The notes: generated by a model not told the origin, from the sequence alone. Counted from the first letter of the stretch, positions 23,995-37,086 are shown. The stretch: DNA of 64,000 bases from Heliocidaris erythrogramma (GCA_025617745.1 CM046858.1:44800048-44864047); one strand, 5' to 3'. Translations and numbers: made by a program.

Positions 23995-24998
23995 CACGTT
24001 CTCATTTCTTCACTTGACTTAGTTTTGTTGTAAAATTGTCAGAGGTTTGGGAACTTTTACTTTCGATTTTTCTTCCATGGTGTGACTTGTACCAAATGTT
24101 GGCGAATTAAAGACGCCAAAAGTAAACTTAAGTTTGCCGTTAAAAATCTTTTTGATGTTATATGGTGATCAAAAGCGAAATATTGTTTTAAAAGGGAATG
24201 GAAATTTGATAATAAAATTGTTTTAAGGATTAATCACATGTTTTATTATTTTTTTTAACCTTTGTATAGTAATGTATTCATTAATTTTTATTTCCCGTAG
24301 AAATCATGAAAAGAGTGAATGGCCCCTTTGCTAATAAACTGCAAATTCAAAATTATTCTCTTTATTTTATTCTTTAGTTTAATAATCAGCCTGTATTATT
24401 CGTTTGCCGAATATATAGAGTGTGACGAATAAGCAATTAGTCTGTTAATCATCTGAAACTAATGATGGGAAATATCGTTATGTCTTTATGATTCAATATT
24501 TTTCACAGTTTATTACATTAATGCCTCAATTAACCCAGAATTCTGTCGCAGGCTGACGCAGTTTCCCAAATCTTTTTCCAAGTATCACCTCATTTCTTAA
24601 GCAGATTTCAGACATAAGGTTCTTAATAAATAAAATAATTTTAAAAATTACCATAAAGTTGAAAATACTTTTTTTAGTCTAATGCAATAAGGTCTAAATC
24701 TTATAGATTTGTTCAGGGTCAAATGTTGCTGAATGAATAATTACCTTTCAAATAAAAAACATTTTCAAATTTTATAGTGCCCTCATAATTAGACAACCAG
24801 ACATATTTATTCGAAAGATATGAACGGTGATTATCTTCTGGATATATTACCATCCCATCAAACACAGAAATGCACCAGCAGAATTATGCATATCATGCAT
24901 TATGATATTTGTTATACAGTACAAATATTTCATAATATATATCGCCCATAAACAGAAGACTTGCAATTTAGAACAGGTATCAGAAAGAGTGTGGCTTA
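23995..24998. other. Non-coding, no feature seen
   Basis: AT-rich unique sequence up to the TA that flanks the next element. Confidence 0.5.
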
Positions 24999-25000
24999 TA

Positions 25001-26001
25001 CAGTGCGTCCAGTTCGAAAAAAATCTCCCCAAATAAATGTTTCAAAATATTTTAAGGAGATTTTCATACATGTAGACAGCTTAGGGTCTCTTTTATCAAA
25101 TAACACCAAAATATCTAACAATATTATAATATTCTACGCTTGAGTGCGCAATTTTGTGAAAGGGTGCAAAATCCATACTTGACGAGAGGTGATATTGGCT
25201 CTGGACGGTATCAGCCAAAAAGAGAGTCATGAAAAGGCTTATAAATTTCCATGTTCTGATCAATAAAAGACAATGTATGAAATAACAAGCTTTGTTCTGT
25301 GTATATCTTTACACATTCCATCAACATCTTATGCTTGAGTGAGCAATTAACTACTTTGTTGAGTAGTTCAAAATGGTACTTTGGGTGAGTCTTTAATTTC
25401 ACCTGCTTACTCACTCAACCATAAACTTTTGATGGGAATATCAAGACATTCAGTGAACAAAAGCTGTTCTTTCATAAACTGTCATTTATTGATCAGAATA
25501 TGACAATTTTAAGCCTTTTCATGACTGTCAACTTTGCCGATACCAGACAGAATGGACAAACAAACATTTATCAAATATGGATTTTGCACCCTTTTACAAA
25601 AGTGGCTTTTGCTCACTCAAGCGTACAACAATATTGTGATATATTTTGGTGTCGTTTGATAAAAGAGACTCTAAGCTGTCCAGAGGTATGACAATTTCCT
25701 GAAAATATTTTGAAATACTCAATTTGGGAGACATTTTTCAACTGTCAGTTCTAAAACAGTTCTCAGCTTTGTTGATACCAGCCAGAACAAATACTAATTC
25801 TTGTCAAGTCTGAATTTTGCACCCTTTCAAAAAAGTGGCTTTTGATCACTCAAGCGTAATGCCTAGTCGGATTTTTTTGGGTGATTTTGCATAGGAGAGA
25901 CGCTGAGCTATCTACAAGAATTAAAATTTATTGAAAATATTTTGAAATATTTATTTTGGGAGACATTTTCCAACTGTTAACATTTGTTTTAGGTCGCACT
26001 G
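25001..26001. mobile_element. 1-kb near-palindromic non-autonomous DNA transposon
   Basis: CAGTGCGTCC at the left and CAGTGCGACC at the right (minus strand) are flanked by TA at 24999-25000 and 26002-26003. A TA duplication with CAGTG ends fits Tc1/mariner-like insertion (inference). The left half (25001 to about 25350) pairs with about 25390-25745 as an imperfect inverted repeat around a short loop near 25355-25385. The outer part of the right arm is present twice in direct order (about 25525-25748 and 25765-25996). There is no coding capacity. Confidence 0.75.
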
Positions 26002-26003
26002 TA

Positions 26004-27341
26004 GAATTTATTTAAATCTCTTATGACCGTAATGTATGATCAGAACACATTTCTTTAGCTTTTTAATAAGCCTTTAACTTTCCTACATGGACAGAAAGCT
26101 TTGTACCATAGCTTTGCACATACACAGTCCTCCTTGAACATTTGCTCTTCTCTTATTTGGCTTTCATTTCCATGTTGATAAGCATGTACCCTAGGAGGGC
26201 AAAGATTGATCAGCGGCGGTAGGAAAAGATTATGTCTGATGTAGATTAGATGATGTTATCCAATTTGTGCGAGAGTTAAATGATTAAGACTGTATTTGCC
26301 GCCCTAATTCACCCTTTCCGTAGCGCACAGCGCAACGCGGCAACTCAGGCATACATATACTGCTTACGTGTATCAGGCACCTCTTGTGGGTTATACCTCC
26401 GCTGGTGGCGTATCCTTAGTTATACCAAGTCTCGTCTTTCTTAAAGGTGAAAAGTAATTTGTTAGTTTTCTCATACCCCTTTTTTTCTTCGTGTGGTAGC
26501 ATTGTCAAATGAATAGGATTGATCTTGAAATGTCATCACATCTAAATGTAACTAACCATGGTTTAAAACTTTTGACAAAATTAGGTGTCTGTGGGTATGT
26601 GTGTGTGGGTGCGTACGTAGGTGTGTTTGTGTGTGGTGTGTGGTGTGTGCGCGCGCGTGCATAGTGCCTGTATCTCTGTCAGTCTGTGCAGTGCTTTTCA
26701 CAGCATGTGATTTTCAGTACCACTGCATAAGTTCCTTTGTCATGTTTGTTATCCTCAACTCACAAAATCTCACAGCACACAATTATTCGTATATACTACG
26801 GTACATAATTATTGACTAAGTAACTAGACAGTTTCTTTAAAAATGCAATCGGATGACCAGTACACTTTATCTTTAATTTTCCAAATGCTTCTTCGTTATT
26901 TTGACTCCACTTCTTCTGTATCTTTTCCTTTCCTTCCTTTCTGTCTATCCGTTTCTAAGTTTCTTCTCTTCTTTTTTTCATTCCAAACAAGATTGATATA
27001 CATGCACTAATCTCTTTTCCGGAAGCCATATGTACGGACGGATGGAGAGGTGCCTTCCCTTTTTGGATCATGTACGTGATTAAAATGTATTGGCTAACGT
27101 TGCATGAAAAGTGCATCCGAATTCTCCTCTCCAATTCGACTCTGCTTGACTTATTTCTCGCAACTAAATTAGATAAACTTCCCAGGAAATACATGTATGT
27201 CTTTGTATATGTTTATATTCACATACAGTTCCTGGCACTGAGGAACTCACCCCCTCCTATTATAGAAGCCCCGAGTTGCCTTCGCAGTCAACAACATTAT
27301 CCCAACATAACCCCTTTTTATTTCCACTGAAATGTAAAGAA

Positions 27342-27343
<2 letters not shown>
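26004..27343. other. Non-coding with a GT tract
   Basis: GT-rich simple repeat at about 26598-26658. Otherwise unique DNA with no credible gene. Confidence 0.55.

Positions 27344-27392
<49 letters not shown>
27344..27392. repeat. TA microsatellite
   Basis: About 49 bp of pure TA. No 145-bp MITE is inserted here, unlike at three other TA tracts. Confidence 0.95.
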
Positions 27393-27399
<7 letters not shown>

Positions 27400-29100
27400 T
27401 GTACTGCTTTTTTTTTTAAAAGAAACCTCCGAATCGAGTATTTGGTAGCTGGTGAAACGACTTATTTTCCTTTTCTGGATCCATAAAACAAATTGTAAAA
27501 ATATATAGGGCCGTTCAACATGAATCATGAAAGTCCGGCCCTCAGTTTTCAAAAGCTGATCACCCATAGAGATGCGTTCACAAATACATATATAACTGTC
27601 GGATGTCTTTGGCGCTTAGATCCGTCGTTATATAGCCGTCCATCATCTTGTCATCCCCTTTAAAAGTGACAAGAATAAAATCATAATTGACGGTCAGCAT
27701 GCTAAAAAGGCCCAAGATACCAAAAGCTACTGCGTCCCCCAACATCAGCCTCCGGTAGCCTACATAACATCACACCAGGGTGTGCCGGTAAGAGCGCGCC
27801 ACTAGGACATGCATTGTGTCACGTGATTGATTTAATATTCCATCCCGGGCCTATGGATGAACATAATAGATATGAACTTGGTTACGGTCATCGCACTTTG
27901 ATGACAGCACCACACGTTTCTCTTGTCACTGAATCCAGAAGCCAATTCATTGGTAGTCTTCTATCCATACATACCGTATATTCAATATTTTCGTTTGCCT
28001 AATAAAGCCGTTGGCATTCCTATGGTGTGTGTATATAACCAATAATAAATGTGCGAGCGTTCTGGAATTATAAGGCATACCAATTCCGACGCCGCACATT
28101 CTAATGAAAAGCACAGTGCATAGAAAGTACTTCTCCTTCAATAAAGAAGCCGTGCCCAGGGACTAAATTGATCGTATTTGGAAGGAAATGAAAGAAATTT
28201 ACATGTGCGGGAAATCCGAGAGATTGTCACTTAATTGTCGTGAAACAGTTTATTGTCCTGTAGTCATTTTCAATCTTTCAACAGGTCCACTACATATAAA
28301 TCCATGGTACGAATATTTCAACGATGTTAATAAAAAACTGATTTTTATTTTTAGAAAACCAAGATTCTGATAAATTTCAGACACCTTATGCAATTGAATT
28401 GGGGATGATCTTGATGTTTAAAAATATATATTTCAGTGAATTCTACCCTCCCCCACCCCCCGTCAGATTCAATCAACTGAATTAAAGGCAAACGACACTT
28501 TTATCTTGAAATTCAGTGTGGTTTATTCTCTTATTAACCATTGATGTTTTGCCTTGCAGCGCTTAATTCAATAATCCCAATCATTAATTCAATTATTGCA
28601 CTCGCAATCACATTCTCAATTGACTTTAACCATTTATTTTATTAATTCGCATTAAAACTAACTCATCTTCAAATAAGACTAACTGTGACAGTTGTCTTAA
28701 ACAACACTTGAGAAGTGGAAAATTAGGTCAACCTATATACTCAAGAAATTGCTCTTGGTTTGATGGGTCATAACTCTCTTTTATTGGATAGGTGTGAAGT
28801 GATTGTTAGACGAGAGTAATTGGTCGCTGCGGGTTAACCGTACTCTGTCACTTCTTGTCTCCCATTCTTTGGCAGTGTCCTGAGCTCAGGTTCTTCTATG
28901 TAGACAATTCAACTCATAAAAATGTATTTCTTTTGAGTATTTACGGTTGTTCTTGATTGAATCTGTTAAAAAATAACAGTTCGATACCATAGATTTTTAA
29001 CAGTTTGAATTATATTAGATGTAATCATTTTGTCAACTAAGCATATCATTGAGGACTGTATGACGTATTATGATCCCCGAAATAGCACTCATTCATTCTC
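27393..29100. other. Non-coding, no feature seen
   Basis: Only short chance frames. No recognisable exon, RNA gene or transposon end. Confidence 0.5.
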
Positions 29101-29245
29101 ATACCACAGTCACACCGGCAAGACCGACGCTAGACCGACGCCAGACCGACAACAGACCGGACAAAAAATTACATTGCCACCAATGGCCAAGAGCCGGTCG
29201 GTTTGGAGTCGGTGTGGAGTCGGTTTGGCGATGTGACTGTGGTAT
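29101..29245. mobile_element. MITE with 11-bp phased GACCGAC array
   Basis: Perfect 14-bp inverted ends ATACCACAGTCACA (29101-29114 and 29232-29245). The left side has AGACCG-units starting at 29121, 29132, 29143 and 29154, an exact 11-bp period. The right side has the inverse motif (GGAGTCGGT) repeated, also at 11-bp spacing (about 29196-29228). No open frame of interest and no certain target duplication. Confidence 0.75.
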
Positions 29246-29649
29246 TGAGAAGGAATAAACTCAAAAAAAAAAAAGACCCCCTTAATCAAATTGGTGTAAC
29301 TTCTTAACGAAAGGGTTGTGAGCAAAATAACTTGGCAAGTATTGTTACCCTTATTGACTAACTGTATAAATGAGATTGATCCATCGAGTCATGCATGAGT
29401 GGGCAAATATTAAAGGCAAAAATTTCACTTTTCAGAAGTCACAGGGTCAATTTTTATTCTGTATTAACAGTAAATTTGAGCATTTTTAGCAATTACTTTG
29501 ACGAAGTCTAGACTCCATCTGGATCTTTTCTCCACTAGGATTTTGGAATCTCAATGAAGCCTGGCATGGCCCATTATCCTCGAGCTTTAAATTGATCATG
29601 TCGTACTCTCTAAGCATGCTGGTCACGCCATTTCCAAGAGTCAACATGA
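29246..29649. other. Non-coding, no feature seen
   Basis: Unique sequence before the tandem duplication. Confidence 0.5.
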
Positions 29650-30290
29650 TGATCTAGTTTTTATATGAGCACTCAAGTCAATTAGAGTAATTATAAGTTC
29701 CTTAAGGTATGCAAGCCTGTCTGTCTGGAACAGTGCAATGATATTCAGCAATGGTTAAGGTTAGAGAAAGGCAATATTCATATAGTAAAATAAATTATTA
29801 GCACTAGGCCTTTCATAATGAATCAGGCTTATTGAGTCATTGTATTTTTTCATTGTAACAGTTGATTAGTTATAAGCCTTAATCTTTTCCATCCCGTATA
29901 ATTAAAAAAAACACTGCCACTTAATGGAAATGCGAAAGTTAATTCATTTTCAGTGCAGTTCAAATACTCAACGTGAAGATCTAGTTTATAAAAGATCGCT
30001 AAGTTCACCATGTTCACTTTGAATAGTTATGGGTTCCTTTGGGGTATTCTAAACTTCCCTGTGTGGGACTGTACAGCGATGATTAGCAAGATGTAAAGAA
30101 AGGAAATATGTAGAGTAGTAATAATATACAAACACCAGGCGTTTCATCATGAGTAGGGCTTAGTTATCTAGTTTTTGTAACAATGGATTGATTGTGAACC
30201 ACTAATCTTTCAATTATGACGGATTCTAGGATGATAACTGAATGGAAAATGTCGAAGTTCAATCATTTCTCATTGTAGTGAATAACGCAT
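29650..30290. repeat. Diverged tandem duplication, period about 320 bp
   Basis: Two consecutive units (about 29650-29972 and 29973-30290) share ordered blocks: GATCTAGTTT, then a TATRRGTTCCTT block, then a segment around GGNACAGTGCAATGAT versus GGACTGTACAGCGATGAT, then AGAAAGG, TTTCAT-ATGA, and a closing ATGGAAATGCGAAAGTT versus ATGGAAAATGTCGAAGTT block. An old duplication, non-coding. Confidence 0.6.
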
Positions 30291-30332
30291 ACTATTTGGG
30301 TCAGCAACAGACATTATGGACCTCATTTGAAT

Positions 30333-30408
30333 TGTAATAATAATAATAACAATATTAGGATTTATATAGCGCCTTTTCCAAAGGATACAAGGCGCAATAC
30401 AAAGTATC
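30333..30408 (-). mobile_element. SINE/LINE 3' tail, minus orientation
   Basis: Read on the minus strand: a hairpin-like tail with GCGCCTTGTATCC and GGCGCTATATAAAT, then an imperfect TTATTA-type trinucleotide tail. This tail shape is common to CR1/L2-type LINEs and their SINEs in marine animals. No body is recognisable. Confidence 0.5.
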
Positions 30409-30496
30409 ACATTATTACTTATTAATAAGGTTTCTTCACGATATATACCTATATATATATAATATAATATATTTATGTATACATACATATATTTTA

Positions 30497-30641
30497 CTAA
30501 AGGGTACATCAAGTCGACACCTAACAATGCGGTTTATTCCGTCATAATAGCGACCCCTACATTAGGTAGACAGTTGGTACATTAGGTCGACAGTTGTCTA
30601 TAGAAATTAGACAAAAACTGTCCTCCTAATGTACCCATTAG
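30497..30641. mobile_element. 145-bp MITE, copy 2, in TA microsatellite
   Basis: Same structure and length as the copy at 14384-14528, with scattered substitutions and a changed central A-rich segment. Right end CCCATTAG is followed by GGG and TA repeats (30645-30686); AT-rich TA-like DNA lies at the left. Confidence 0.8.
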
Positions 30642-30642
30642 G

Positions 30643-30644
<2 letters not shown>

Positions 30645-30686
<42 letters not shown>
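30645..30686. repeat. TA microsatellite
   Basis: About 42 bp of TA directly next to the right end of a 145-bp MITE. Confidence 0.95.
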
Positions 30687-30689
<3 letters not shown>

Positions 30690-30691
<2 letters not shown>

Positions 30692-32556
30692 TCAACTAAA
30701 CAAGTAAGTTCCCCCTAGCATTTTTTCATATATCTCAAAAACTATTTTGCTGAGTTTGATCTCGCAAGCGGTAATGGATGTGTACTTTTCTTACGCACAA
30801 TGTGAATGATAAATGGTTGCCATGGAATTACGTGTTCATCTTCAAAAATATATGTGTGTGTGCTTGCGGGGGTACACGCGCTTGTGTGAGTGAAACTCTC
30901 AAATGCATTATGTTATTTATTTGTTTATTTCTGCATGGTACACGGTATTGCATAGTATGATCATTATGACAAAATGAGAAAATATATAAGTAAACAATAA
31001 CAGAATTAAAAGGCAAATATGATCATAATACAGGTACAATATATGGATAATGTGATAACGTGCAGAGGTATGGCAATATAAGCTGAAAGCTTGAAACATT
31101 TCGATACCTTTTCATTGTTTAGATAATACATATAAAAGGAAACTAACTAATGGCTAACAAACTTTATGTTAATTGATATGAGAGTGGAATATAAAACACA
31201 GAAATTTCTAACAAATTGTTATTCACACAATCATTCATTTATTCATATACCCACCTATGTACTGCTTATATTCATTACACTTTCACGTATGGGTTGTTGG
31301 GATACGTAAAAAGCAGTTTTCTGCGTGGGTCAACATTCGAAGAGCAAATGACAAATATTGATATAAGACGAAATACATAATTGAGGTGATTACAATGCAA
31401 TATAACCAAATTAATTAATTTACCCCACATTAGCAACACATCAATGCACAGGTGTTAACTGAAATACAGTGTATTAGTAACAATAATGATGAAGTTTAAG
31501 AAATTATCCTCAGATAATATACTGAAGCATCATGAGTTCTGACGTATTATGTTAACTAAGAGCAGTTGACTGAGCAGACAACGAAAGTACGTGTATTGGG
31601 CGCCATATATCTTATTACATTATCGCCTTCTCTATATTCCAGCGATATCTAGAGATAATAATCTTGAAAACAGACATTTTTCGTTTGATAATGTTATTGT
31701 TGGGGACCTGTCACGTATAAACACACGGGCGAGACATCTGCCATGCACATCCTCATTATTGTCTACTCACTTGTCAACACATCAGTAGTAATATGTTTTC
31801 ATGTGAAAACATTCTTAATGATGGAATCGATTAAAGTTACATGTTGAATGAATCAAGAAAGTCCCGGAATGAATTCAACATTGAAAAATAAATGAACCAT
31901 GGAATTAATAATGATAATCGAAGGGCTACAATTTCGTCCATGAGATTAACGTGAATGCACTCTATCTTCGTCCCATTAAAGACGATGTTTAAATGTCTTC
32001 ATTTCAGTCATTCAACTTTCATCAATGTTGCAATTCTATTAACGGTAATGCACATACAACTTGGCATCTTGGAATAAAGAAACACAAAGGGGAAAAGACG
32101 ATGTGTGGCTACCGGCATGGTGACTGCGGGTTGTCTGGTGTGTGCGCGAGTGTGTGGGAGATCGAGAATCTATGACATATAATTGAGTTTTTAATATTAA
32201 TGTTTTATCCTTTAAAAGATTGAAGAATAACTCGCTGTACTTCTCAACAACATGGTACATTATTTTTTTTTGATGCAGTTGATGACACTTGAGTCACACA
32301 TGCCCTTTTAGGCAAAGTTATGTAAAGATTTCATTATTGATGGTGTCGCTCCCTGTATAATCATTAAGACAAAGTACAATCCTACAGTGTATCTCATTTT
32401 ATTATGATGACATTGAGAGAAGACCGTGCCTTCATCAAACTTGCATCAGATGGAATGTAAACGTTGCCATGTCATTTGTCGACAACCTTTCCTTACACCC
32501 TCTCGTCTCGATAGCTAAATTCACCGGCGAATGGGGATGGATGGGGATGAATCGAA
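30690..32556. other. Non-coding, no gene seen
   Basis: Unique AT-rich sequence with only chance frames. Confidence 0.5.
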
Positions 32557-32724
32557 GGGGGGGGGGGGGTGTATAACCGGGCCGTTCCCTCCCTTTTTGA
32601 AACCAAACTGGCATATCGTAAGTACATAACCCCCAAAATGGGCCCCCTTTCATTTTTTTTCGACCATCAAGGCATTATATATATATATATATTTTTTCAG
32701 TAATCTTTATTCATTTCTATATAT

Positions 32725-32777
<53 letters not shown>

Positions 32778-32800
32778 CCGCATACACACACACGCACACG
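32557..32800. repeat. G run, TA and CA microsatellites
   Basis: G run at 32557-32569; TA at about 32676-32690 and 32719-32766; then CA-rich sequence to about 32800. Confidence 0.9.
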
Positions 32801-32816
32801 GTCTTGTATTGCTTTA

Positions 32817-33012
32817 TTTCCGAGGACAAGTATTGTTCCTCTATTGTTCCTCCGTCCTCGGACAGTCGACGGAATAAGGCACAAATTCATTGTTCGACGT
32901 TCGAGGACTATTGTCCGGCTTCTGAGGACCATTGTTCTCATGATTTTTTTTTTGTTCTCTGTCCGAAAATGTTCTCATTGTATTCTTTTTTGCAGAATTA
33001 TTGTTCTCCTTA
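32817..33012. repeat. GAGGAC/ATTGTTC motif-rich region
   Basis: GAGGAC followed within 1-4 bases by ATTGTTC or ATTGTCC occurs three times, with additional TTGTTCTC/TTGTTCCTC copies and an inverted GTCCTCGG. CCGAGGAC at 32820 and GTCCTCGG near 32855 form an 8-bp inverted pair. No terminal repeats could be defined. Confidence 0.5.
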
Positions 33013-33584
33013 AAAAAATATATCCTTGATCCTCCCCTTTCTAAAGTGCCCTGCCGATTTCATATCTCCTCTTTCAAATAATTCGATTGTAGTTAATCAG
33101 TGTGTCATAATAAACAGTGGCGGATTGATAGATCTGTCATCGAGCGAAGCGCTAAATTGAAATTGATGTCTGGGGATAGGGCAATTGTTTCCAATTTTCA
33201 TTCACGGCTTATATCGTATGCATCCAGAATGTCAACAAGTCAGGGTATCTGGTTGTCTCGTAGGTGATCGGGGTGAGCCTAAATTGTTGAGACAAGTTGG
33301 TGGTGAAAGACATTAAGATGGTTGTATTTCATGTCTAAATGTCCACGAATGCAGGGAGTGGAAAGTTATTGAGATGCAGTTTGATGCGAGGATACCTTGA
33401 AAATGCCCCGTGTTGGAACGATTTTAAAAGAATTGTCACAACGCTCCTCTTGAAGTGGTCCTTGTTAGTCATCCTGAATTTTTATATCAGATTAAAAATA
33501 TTCATATAAACAAAGAATGAAAAATGTGTGTATCATTGGAATACGTATAATAAGAATTATAAATCCCCAAAGGTGCTATATGTC
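33013..33584. other. Non-coding; possible MITE end
   Basis: CAGTGGCGGATTGATAG at about 33116 resembles the left end of the hAT-type MITEs here. No matching right end was seen. Otherwise featureless. Confidence 0.4.
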
Positions 33585-33588
33585 TTAA

Positions 33589-34266
33589 CCCTTACTGTAC
33601 AAATTTCGCCGCGCATTTCGAATTGCTGCATTTCAAGGCACGCAACTTCCGGACTTTTTACTTTCATGTCTTGCGCATCTTTTTACAAAAAAATGTTTAC
33701 AAAAATCGGTCATACCGTTACCGAATCACATGACCTTTTATGACCTCATGTCAGTTCTAAAACGGAGAATTCTGAGTTTTGTGTAGAAAAAGAATGGGAA
33801 ACTGCATTTTCTCATGTGCCTCCTGCAGTACTTATAATTTCTTCTTTAAGCTGTAATTATCATATATTCTAACTGAATATCGGTTCAGATAACAATCTGA
33901 AACAGAAGACTTAAAAAAACAATAAAAAACTTAAAGTATAAAAAACAAAGAAATACATAAAAATTGTAAAACAATAGAATACATGAGAATGGAAATCACT
34001 TTCAATTTTTTTTCTTATGTAATAATATTTTTACCGTTTCAAAAAACTTCTTGCATGAAAACGTTATCTCTAAGGCCCTTCTTTACGATTATCAATCGAA
34101 ATGTACATTTATGCATATAATTTGCATAAATTATATTTAATGAAAAAAATAAAGATTTACATAAAAATAACAATGGATTTGTGTTATTTACGCCACCCCC
34201 CCCCCCCCCCCCCCCACACACACACAGAGTCAGAGAGGAGCTTGAAATAGCCCAGTACAGTGAGGG
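33589..34266. mobile_element. piggyBac-like non-autonomous element (TTAA)
   Basis: The ends CCCTTACTGTAC and CCCTCACTGTAC (minus strand) are immediately flanked by TTAA at 33585-33588 and 34267-34270. TTAA duplication with CCC-starting ends is the piggyBac signature. The 678-bp interior has no transposase; near the right end it holds a C run passing into CA repeats (34195-34227). Confidence 0.7.
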
Positions 34267-34270
34267 TTAA

Positions 34271-37086
34271 TAGTGAAAGGTAATTATCTCAATGGGTAAA
34301 ACTAATCATTAATGTTTTTGTGAAATCATGATGATTAAAAGCACACCATCCCGTTATAATTTTCACTCGTTCCCCGTCTAACAAATCCTTTAATGGCCCT
34401 TAGATAGTGCATTTGTCATTAGAAATTATGGAATGACACTGGGGTGAAAATGTGTAAAATTTGTGAATTTGAACGCCGAAAGAAGATGGATGTTACCATG
34501 ATCATCCCGTCTTAGTTAATCTGTTAGAGTAGGAAGATTGATATGAGTTCACTTTGGTCTTCGAGTCCTTCTGGCGCGATTAAACAAAACCTGTCAGTCC
34601 ATAACCCCTAAATAATCACTCTGAAAATATCACGGGGAGTACTTTCCTCAGTAAAAAAAAAATATGTTGTAAAATAATAACCATTGCCTATGGGACATGA
34701 CTGCCAGCCTAAACTGTGATTAGAGTATAAGAAAAATCGGAGCCATTAATGTTTCCTCCGAAACAGGTGGAAGTTCCCGTGACACCTGTCTTTGAAAGTG
34801 CCTCAAGGTACTATCTCATTACTGAGGTTTTATTACTTTGAACTTCATTAGATGTCATTGTACTCTAAACTTTACGTGAATATGAACCTTTTAGCTCATA
34901 TTACGCCGCGTTTCTTCCAATACACTGCGTTGTCACGATGTAATCTCCGTGACATTTTCATTCCATTAAAAGCTTTTTCACTGAGCTTAGAATTATGGGA
35001 GATATAGCGGGACTTTTCTTTCATAAGTTAGCTGGCTTGCTAGTCTTATCCAGCCATTCAGAAAGTTTGCAGACGAAACAAGAACTTTATGGCTTTTGTG
35101 ATCTCATTCCCGGCGCTATAATGATGGTAATAATCTCTCATTGATGACAGAACCATTCTCAAATGTAGAAGAAAATGGGAGAGGATTTGATAGCTGCTAG
35201 GTACTGTACTGAGGTGATAACCCTTTTATTTAAACCATTGAGAAAGTAAGTAGAAGATTCAAGAACCATAATGTTTTATGGTATATAAATTCACGGCGCT
35301 ATGAACACGATGAAATGCCCGTTATAACACTGATAATAAAACCATTTCAGAATGGCTCTCCGTAGTAGAGAACGGTAAATTTGGATTTGGATCAATGCTT
35401 CGTAGTTACTCTTAGTGGGTGAGGAAAAAAAATGAATCAACCAATGATCGTACATGTTGATCCTAAACCTTTCTAGCGTTTAGTTGTTTGAGTATCTAAA
35501 CTTACTTTTAATGTTTTAATCTTTAAGAAGGAATGATGACGAATATAATTGTTAGAAATTTGATTAAAAAACATTGATTAATAGGTAAGGTAATGTTTTT
35601 ACCAATACTCACATAAGCACAAAGCTTGAACGTCTCCAGTTCTTCAGAGAGATGTTTCAATAAACTAGTGATGTGGTCGCAGCGTAATACTTCTTAGCCA
35701 AAGTGCAAATTTTAACTGAAGCTTCTCCACGTAACGTGCCCTTCAGGGTTTCCCTTTTCCATGATCTTGTCGGCGATTTAAGTATGATAATCTTTTTAAT
35801 GTAATCAAATCACTTATTATAACGGCTTGTCATGCCTTTCCAAATTAAATTAATTTTCCCCCATACTTCTGACCACTGTTTCTTGGTGGGGGTTACGGTG
35901 TATAGGACATGACATTCGTCAAATAATTTATAATCATTCATGATCTGTGAGGACGGAAAAGCCTAACCCCTATTTACTCTTTTCATTAGAAAAATTACAA
36001 TAACGAAGTACATATGCTTTTAAATCGGATTCAACAGATTCCAACATCTCAAATAATACAACCATTTTCTGTATGACTCATATTGATATTAATGTATGAA
36101 AGATTCCTCCCCCGATTACCCCAGTCAAGTTACAAAGTGATATCACAAGAAGATTGTTCCTTATGTTCCTTAAACCATCCCAAGGGTTATAAATATAGAT
36201 CATAGCTAGCGGCTCTCAACGTCTATATATACATTTATGCCAGTTGAAAATACCTTTGAAATGCTCACGTTCTTTTCGTTTTCTTAATCACCATGACCTC
36301 TTTCCGTTTACCTCCTTTCCTTTGTGCTTTGTGGTTTTAAAAAGGCATGCGTCCTACAAATCCATTACTAGATTGTATAATGTGTTTGTAGATCGTTTGC
36401 CCTTATAGTACATCATAATGTTTGTTTACATGTACACATCATACAATTTATATTTCCATTAATATTTTTTTATTTGAGAATCTCTTTTTTTTTACCATGT
36501 CCATTACTATGTTGCACGTATAGAATATGATGTATTGTCATACTGATGGCGAGAAATAGAACACTTTAGTCATGTTAGTTCTGCTAACTTTCTTATAACT
36601 GCAAGCCATAGGTCCCCCTTTCCACGACAAGCCGGGGAGGGAGGGGGGAGGCACAAGCTCCCCCTTTCCCCTCTCCTGTCATCCTTTAGCTATTATTTCT
36701 CTGCATGCGTATACTGAATGTGCATTAATAATTTAATTACACTGGGTAATTCATTACTAACTTACATCTCTCTTATTCTGTGACTAGGATGTTCTAAACC
36801 CTTTGACTGTCTGCTTGGCGGTAACCACAGACTCGAATTTTACTGCATCCATACCAGTTAGTAAGCCCCTGTTAACAAGACAGGTCGGGGAGGGGGTCTA
36901 CAATCCACAACCTTTCTAAGTCCATTCCATACATGTCGAGACTTCACGGGAGATTTTCATGACGCTATTTCGTTTGCCCGAACACTTTCATCGACGAATA
37001 ACACTCCTTTCACACTGCCTCGACATATTGTTTTAAATGTCATTAAAACATTAAGATGACATTTTAAGCAATGACTGATCCTTCAA
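34271..37086. other. Non-coding, no gene seen
   Basis: Long AT-rich stretch, notably without any frame over 60 codons between about 34.2 and 38.7 kb. G/C-rich low-complexity patches at about 36605-36675 and 36880. Nothing recognised. Confidence 0.5.
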
